Shown here one piece after another: positions 58,166 through 64,000 of a DNA stretch of 64,000 bases. This stretch comes from Limnomonas spitsbergensis. Lineage: Eukaryota; Chlorophyta; Chlorophyceae; Chlamydomonadales. Where the stretch lies: NCBI GenBank assembly GCA_037349105.1, contig JAYJMM010000120.1, forward strand, positions 4,902,001 to 4,966,000. The letters run 5' to 3'. Numbering within the stretch: position 1 is the stretch's first letter; the number at the start of each line of letters is the position of its first letter. The translations under genes and the position numbers were made by a program. Below the pieces are notes generated by a model, which saw only the letters and a program-made list of their open reading frames with translations, made no database searches and had not been told where the DNA came from.

Positions 58166-58600
58166 GCCAAACCTTGACCATCCTACAGCCGGTGGCCCGG
58201 GCAAAACAGGGCTTGATGCACGTGGATCCCCGGGCCTTAGCTGAATCACAGTAGAGGCTCCTTAAAGTAAACACGTGTAGCATGTGTGTGTTACTCACCC
58301 TGGGTTGCACCTTTTTGTTTGCAAGTGGCAGTTCAGGATATCTGACTGACCTGAGCAGCAAGTTGCGGTAGAAGTTCCATCAGCCGATACATTGCGCTGA
58401 CCAGTCACACATGACCTCATACGAGAAGAAGCACATGGGGCTGTACCTAAGCGGGGTAAGGGAAAGAGAAAGTGATACATTACAAAGGCTTGATCCATGG
58501 CATGCTCTGTTTAAAACCACTCGTGATGTACATTTGCCCCTGTTTATAGAAAAGCTTGGGGTTAGCGAATTTACAGTCTAGCCCAGGGCAAATTTACCTC

Positions 58601-58925
58601 AGCAAGGAGAACTCTGACCCATCTGCCTCGAAACGCCCAGGCGGGATTAAAGCACGGTGCATACGGGTATGCAACTTGACTTTCAGCAGTCCACCCAACC
58701 TGAAGACGCCACATGTCATGTCAGGCAGCTTCTGGCCCCCCCACGAGATATGGCCGCATGTCTGGCCACACCTCTTTGCAGAGCAGCTGTGAGTCGTTAG
58801 CCCCTCCTCTGTCATGGATCACGCAGTGAAATCATCGCCGGTATTCTCGCAGATGCGGACCAGATCCCCCCGTGAACTGCAGCCAGTGAGAATGTTCATG
58901 ACTCGTGGATCCTTGGCTGGGTTCT
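58601..58925 (-). pseudogene. Possible upstream exon of the hypothetical gene, with an in-frame stop
   Basis: Minus-strand frame reads NPAKDPRVMNILTGCSSRGD, LVRICENTGDDFTA, TGA, SMTEEGLTTHSCSAKRCGQT and on to a donor-like AGGTAAAT after SEFSLLR. Coding character on both sides of the stop suggests a decayed exon. The Cys/His spacing (CSAKRC..TCGH) could be a former metal-binding site. Confidence 0.25.
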
Positions 58926-58944
58926 CTAGCATACAGTCACGAGA

Positions 58945-59775
58945 GATGCTGCAATATTCGCAGGCGGGGGGTAGCGCGTATGCGGGCGGGGTGTTTGCAT
59001 GTGGGAAGGAGCTAAGAATGCAGGTGGAGGGTCGCGAGCACGGCTACGTGATGTGAATGCAAGCGAGGACCTATGCATGCAAGGAATGCGCATGCGTGTG
59101 GGGCGCTCTGCAAGCAGGCGGGATGCTGTGTCGGGCGGGGTGTTTGCATGTGGGCAGGGGTGTGTGCATGTAGGCAGTGTGCATGTGGGTGGGAGCTGTG
59201 CATGCAAGCGGTGCGCATGCGGCCGGGGGGTAGTCCGGTAGTGCAGGCAAGCGGGCGGGGTACCGTGCATGCGTGCGGGGGGCTGGGCATGCATTCGGGG
59301 GCTGCCAGTGCTGGTGGAAGCTGCGCATGCATGTAAGATGTTGCCCAAAAGGGTGGGATGCTGTGTTAGCTGGCTCAATGCTGTGCATGTGGGCTGAAAC
59401 TGCACACCAAAATGCAGTGAATGCTCTTGTAGTAGGCGAAGGTTCAGGCACGCTTCATACCAGTAAAAGTAGTACCTGCAGCTTTAGATAATCGCTCCTC
59501 ATCAGGATGGGCTGCAGCAGCGATTAGTCCACCCTCGCCTGCAACACCCCCGCTTCCATGGAGGCCCTCTGGGCACTTGGTACGATCGGAATCGAGGTCG
59601 ATAAATAACTAGTAATGCAAGTATTAAATGGCATGTGCTCCTCTTCAAAGATGACGGACTTAGGAAAAAATGACGTCACTCACTTGCCAACGTTGGCAAA
59701 TAATGCCATGTCATTTGACTGAAACGTTGGAGAGTAAATGTACGTTTTAAGGGAGATCGATACCTCCAGTCGGAG
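58945..59775. repeat. Right arm of the imperfect 0.8-kb inverted repeat
   Basis: Reverse-oriented counterpart of 54440-55245. Its outer end lies about 200 bp upstream of the gene starting at 59981 and includes the conserved TTGCCAACGTTGGCAA and TGACGTCA elements. Confidence 0.85.
59660..59715. promoter_or_regulatory. Palindromic elements upstream of the 59981 gene
   Basis: TGACGTCA (CRE-like, about 59671) and TTGCCAACGTTGGCAA (16-base perfect palindrome, about 59685-59700). Both are also retained in the mirror arm near 54526-54555. Their position about 280-310 bp upstream of the start codon is compatible with promoter sites, but function is inferred only from symmetry and retention. Confidence 0.35.
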
Positions 59776-59980
59776 GGACATGTACGGCACAGTAACCGGA
59801 AGGTGCTGGTAACCGGAACGCGCGGGATCGGCATGTCAAAAATATACCGCTTGTGGCCCTCGTCGTCGGCTGTGAAAAAGCATCACGATCCTGGTGTACA
59901 TCTGCCAGCTCCACACTTCTCTCCACCCGGATCTTTTCAGTCAGACCTCTGTTGAACAGCGCAGTTCCGATGGACGCGTG

Positions 59981-61032
59981 ATGGACCTGCTATCAAATTA
60001 CAGCGACAGTGAGGGAGAGGGAGAAGGATCTGCCCGGCTACAGAAGGAGCCCCTCCCAACAGCTTCCCCGGCAACATTCACTCTGCCACCTCCAGACTTT
60101 GATGGCGCCGGCGAGTGAGTCATGCATCCATCGAATACACTAGTTAACGTGATTTTAAATTGGGCATGCTCTCTGCTCCAGTCATGCCTCAACTTCGGCC
60201 ACGCCGGTGCGCCACAAGCGGCCCCTGCCCGTCATGGCACAAGGCGTCCGACCCCAGCAAGGCCTGACCAAAACGGCCAAAGCCTCTTCATCTCAGCAAG
60301 GACCGGTAGCCGTTACTTCAAAAAAGCCAGCAGTCTTGCTACCGCCACAGCTGAGAGGACGGTGCGTATTGAGGCATGCATGGGGCATGCATGCGTGACC
60401 GACCTGAAGACCTCATGCTCATGCATGGGGCACGCATGCGTGACCGACCCGAAGACCTCATGCTCATGCATGGGGCACGCATGCGTGACCGACCCGAAGA
60501 CCTCATGTTCATGCATGGGGCACGCATGCGTGACCAACCCAAAGTCCTCATGCTCATGCATGTTTCTGGTGCACCTTCTGTGCATGCTTCATACCTTCAC
60601 TGTTTGTGACTGCGTCGTGGATTTGGGTCCCATGGGGAGTCTTAGGTATCTCCCTGTACCCGTGCACGGTAGATATCAGGGGAGACATCATTCCCTCTGT
60701 CTTTTAGCCCCACTCATAGTGAATGCTCCTTCCTCTGCACCAACCTGACCACAGTTCAGAGACTCAATTGAAGACATTATTGACCTCACAGACAGACGTC
60801 TAGCTTGTCACGGTCCCAGGGAGATCGATGAGCCATACAAAAAATCATACAAAAACAGGGAAATGCTTGGCAGGGGAGATCCTGAGATTGGGACATGACT
60901 TTGCCACACAGGAGCAATGTGAGCACAGAAGATATGGAGAAGATGTTTACGAAGAGAGCAGCTGCTGCTGCAGCTGCGAGTCAGGTGACCAAGCAGCCCA
61001 TCAATGGCATGGATATTAGTAAAGACTCTTAG
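59981..61032 (+). CDS. Small conserved-looking eukaryotic protein, 144 residues
   Basis: Three exons, 59981-60114, 60182-60361 and 60912-61032, with GT-AG borders and exact phase closure to a TAG. The protein starts MDLLSNYSDSEGEGEGS (acidic, possible CK2 site), continues FTLPPPDFDG, a basic middle VRHKRPLPVMAQGVRP, then LLPPQLRGRSNVSTEDMEKM and FTKRAAAAAAASQ. The PPQLRGRSNV-TED segment recalls a small family of uncharacterised plant nuclear proteins, from memory and not verified. A very short upstream frame (ATGGACGCGTGA at 59970) precedes the start and might damp translation. A TGTAA lies about 225 nt past the stop. Confidence 0.7.
60375..60560. repeat. 49-bp minisatellite in intron 2
   Basis: Four copies of GCATGCATGGGGCACGCATG CGTGACCGACCCGAAGACCT CATGCTCAT, with few differences, inside the 550-bp second intron of the 144-residue protein gene. 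It makes long artificial frames on both strands. Confidence 0.9.
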
Positions 61033-61039
61033 CTGCCTT

Positions 61040-62900
61040 CTTTCAGGCAAGCTGGCTATGCAGTTGGCGGTCAGGCCAGTATTGATGTTTCAGTGGTCAG
61101 TAGGGCACTTCCGGTGAAGGCCTGCACAGGGGTCTTGTGGCCTCATGGTCTGTACATGGCCCTATGTCGCACGAAAAATTAGCTGTCGGCCGTCACCAAC
61201 TCCCCATGACTATATTTACTATTTTGACTCATACCGTACTCTGATTTAATTGATATCTGTAATTCATAGATTTTCAGCAATCTTCAATTTAATCAAGGAG
61301 GTTTAACCCCATCTGAACGTTCAGACTTTCGAGTGCCCGACTAAGTGCAATGACCCAGGCAATAGCAGGTCATATCTGGCTTGAAGTGCTGGCCACACAA
61401 GACAAAAATGCTACTCACTAAGTTAGCACCACTGTTAACTAAGTTCAGATAGCGATGGGCACCCACACGGCCATTTTTCAGCAGCAGGGCCTACAGCTGT
61501 AACGTCATTATACAACTTGGTTCAGCTTGCTCGTCCTCTACCAGCCCCATGCAGCCAAGGGCTAAGGCGGGCCCAACATGTTTCACACACAGTCAGCACC
61601 AGCGATCACAATTCATGCCAACAGTCAATTTGGGTACTGAGCTCAGCCAGGCCATTGGGGCAGCAGGGGTGGAAAGGGAGCGAAACCTAGCGTTCTCTAC
61701 TGCTTCGAACTGCGTTGTATCGCGGAAGCTGCCTTGCACTCCCTCCCATTCTGGGAGCGCCCGACGTTTACAGGATCAGCGGACTTAAGGACCTTGCCAC
61801 AACGACCATAAATTGTCTGTGTATTCATGATCTACCAGACCAACATTATCATGTGCTGCGTGTAATACAGCTTTTTCTAAGGCTGGCTCAGCTGATTTCG
61901 GGGTGTGCCGAGTAGAGCCAAACCCTCAGTATGGGGGGCCAGGGGGTCATGTGGCAATTCAAGCAACATATTAGGATGTACATGGACTCATGTTGGCATG
62001 AAGAACACAGAGGTGCCGCTGCCAGCCTCAACAGACCTCCCACACAACGGTACATACGAGATTTTCCAAATATTGGATTTTGTGTCCCCCCTCAGCCCCC
62101 TTTGTGCCCCCCCCCCTTTTCTACGCACCCCAGTGGACCAAGCAAAAATTGGAGAACAGATGTGGTCATGTGGAGTGCTCTCATCAAGCTCTACAGCTTT
62201 GGATGATGGGGTGTTTCCAGTTATTACCTACCCCCCCTCGTGTGCATGCTGCATTTTGCTGCCAGTGGGAAACTAGCTTGAGGATCCAAGAAGCAGGGGA
62301 GCACCACTGCACCTTCCCCTTTGTTCGGATTTAGATGATGTCGACTCTTGATAATCAGTTCCCATACACTTTGTAACAATAGCAGCGTAGGCAGCCGGCA
62401 AAGACACCCTAAGTCAATCCAAGTAAGGCTACAGACATGCATGACAGCATGGCTACATGCCACGCACAAATTTGGATGTCAACAAAAACACTTCATAACA
62501 GTGGGAAAAAGAAGAATGTCAGTGTTGAGGGCAACATCTGCACACATACAACCGCAATTGCAACATAACAAGATTTACAACATCAGAATGATACATCATC
62601 ACACCCGTCCGATCTTGGCGGGAGGGGAGGTTCTTTATGGTCCATACAAGGCACGTGCGATGCCATGGATCCAGGCACCGAGAAGTAGGGCTTACTACCT
62701 ACTTCTTGACGGCCACACCAAAACCCTAATGCAACTGGAAGACAGGTTTATTGCAGTTTCCTGTCCTACCACAGCATCAGCAGAGAGAACACCTGTCAGC
62801 CTTTGACTGAGCTGTTCTACCAAGCTCGGGTTGGAAAGGCAACATGATCGGCGAAGTGCTGGTGTCCTTGAAACCCTTGGTAACTCCATGTACATACATA
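61040..62900. other. Intergenic region, no gene recognised
   Basis: A fragment similar to the copia LTR (GGGCACCCACACGGCC ... CTGTAACGTCATT) is at 61453-61510. A TTACA (TGTAA on minus) at about 62572 could be the poly(A) signal of the gene ending at 62906. The open frames here lack splice or domain support. Confidence 0.4.
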
Positions 62901-62905
62901 GGTAT

Positions 62906-63395
62906 TCAGAAGTGTCGTCTCACGAATTCTCTTGAAGACTCAAGGTGACCCACACCATGCAGGGCGTTTGGTCGCTTGTCCTCCAGCTGTATTGAGACCG
63001 GGGCGTGAGAAGGCTTCTGCACCACAAATGCAAAATTAAGTCAAAATGGGATCATTTGACCCTTATGAATTATCAGGGTTTAGCACTTATCAACGATCGG
63101 CCTTATTACCGTATCACGATAAATTCAGAGTGTTTCAATTAGAATATTACTGTTCACTGCGTAACAGACCGTGTTACGTTAAATCTGAGTCCCTTTTACG
63201 TTGTCAGAGCCTAACAATGTAGATTATCAATGAGTAATTAAAGGGAAGTGATCAATTGAGGCACAAGCCGGACAGAAATTTAACCCACTTGAGACGCTTT
63301 TGTGGCTGGCAGTTTTGTTGTCGTTTGGATTGAGGATCGATTTATGGAGCGCGGAGTGAAGGGAGGAGCAGTTGGAGCTGGCGTTTCAAATGAGC
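62906..63395 (-). CDS. 3' exons of an unrecognised gene, 5' part not resolved
   Basis: Two exons on the minus strand, 63395-63289 and 63016-62906, joined in phase 0 with GT-AG borders. They give GSFETPAPTAPPFTPRSINR, SSIQTTTKLPATKASQ, then KPSHAPVSIQLEDKRPNALH, GVGHLESSREFVRRHF and a TGA. The open phase-2 start at 63395 requires at least one more upstream exon, probably beyond the window or in 63396-64000. The first part looks like a disordered Pro/Thr/Ser linker, the end like a short conserved tail. No family recognised. Confidence 0.5.
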
Positions 63396-63399
63396 CTGC

Positions 63400-64000
63400 A
63401 TCGTTTATGATCACGGGAGGAAGCACAGGAAAGTAATAAGACTTCAAGCATATAGCATGCACGTCAAGATATAAGACAGGAAATTGGACTTCAAGCACGC
63501 AGCATGCGCGTCAGGTTAGGCAGAGGCTCAGGGGTTTTAGACTGATGAAAGCTGGCGGACGGCAGTGGCAGTGGGGCACGTTCATGTGAAAACCACGCTG
63601 TGACATTTTACCGGATTATGGGAAGGAATGGCATTGCAGCATTGCCGGATAGCCTTTAAGGTCTTGTCAAACAAATATGCTCAAGCTCCTCTACCCTGTT
63701 AAGTTTAAATCTATTGGTTCTCCCACATTACCCATTCAAATATAATTTCATTTCATTCCCAAACTGTCTGGACCCCAAACTGTGGCACCTGTGACCCAGC
63801 CCTTCATTCCCCACAATCATGAACATTTTTTCTTAGCAGCAGCAGCAGTAGCAGCATACATAGTTCCTGAGGAGAATTATGCAGTCAGATAGGGTAAATG
63901 ATTGAGTAGTTAACGGAACTGGCATTCAAGATCTCCCCGACAGTTCATTACGGTACATGCATGTGGACATTTGTTTTTACCTCATGCGGGGCCTCGGAAA
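63400..64000. other. Window end, no further exon identified
   Basis: Likely intron or upstream part of the minus-strand gene. A short direct repeat (GACTTCAAGCA-ATAGCATGC / GACTTCAAGCACGCAGCATG) is at 63440 and 63487, and an AGCAGCAGCAGTAGCAGC run at 63837. Confidence 0.35.

Noticed and set aside
60122..60748. 208-codon frame with repeated CSCMGHACVTDPKT
   Set aside because: Reads through the 49-bp minisatellite in intron 2 of the 144-residue protein gene; the spliced frame is better supported.

Overview
The window is nuclear DNA of a green alga, most likely a cold-adapted chlamydomonadalean. Evidence: genes are split by GT-AG introns; divergent core-histone gene pairs end in 3' stem-loops instead of poly(A) signals; TGTAA poly(A)-type signals follow several stops; coding exons are GC- and Ala/Gln-rich; non-coding DNA is packed with minisatellites; and there are secreted ice-binding protein (DUF3494) genes, which among green algae are known from polar and snow species. 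The species assignment is inference.

Layout. 1-5.9 kb: a possible exon end, a decayed coiled-coil fragment and three minisatellites, the largest a 2.2-kb array of a 13-bp unit. 5.76-26.57 kb: a complex duplication with block order A, m', B, A, B'. A (5,462 bp, direct copies at 5763 and 16383) holds a decayed and an apparently intact ice-binding protein gene, head to head. B (11665-16383) and B' (21853-26571) are inverted copies of 4,719 bp. m' is an inverted 439-bp piece of the 13-bp minisatellite. I found only four substitutions between copies. B' is the native locus: it carries the last exon of a five-exon alpha-solenoid gene that runs on the minus strand from 31678 to 25109. B carries only a broken copy of that exon. 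Each B arm contains a 1.16-kb non-autonomous hAT-like element with a perfect 8-bp target duplication.

31.7-34.8 kb: a Ty1/copia remnant. 34.8-41.0 kb: a histone locus with divergent H3/H4 and H2A/H2B pairs, each gene followed by a GGTGTT-loop-AACACC hairpin, and each pair sharing a related palindromic promoter block. 41.0-45.0 kb: LTR-like fragments and hairpins. 45.07-51.3 kb: a minus-strand, membrane-anchored tyrosine-kinase-like (TKL) protein kinase of at least nine exons. Its introns hold decayed extra copies of its own exons, one amplified as a 49-bp minisatellite carrying telomere-like TTTAGGG. 52.3-53.9 kb: a multi-pass membrane protein gene with its own TGTAA signal. 54.4-59.8 kb: a large imperfect inverted repeat around a roughly 66-bp satellite and a hypothetical gene. 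59.98-61.03 kb: a complete three-exon gene for a 144-residue protein. 62.9-63.4 kb: the last exons of a minus-strand gene.

The most notable structure is the A-m'-B-A-B' rearrangement. It reads as one template-switching replication event that doubled a pair of ice-binding protein genes. Second is the TKL kinase with repeated in-gene exon duplication. I saw no tRNA, rRNA, CRISPR or prokaryotic defence system.
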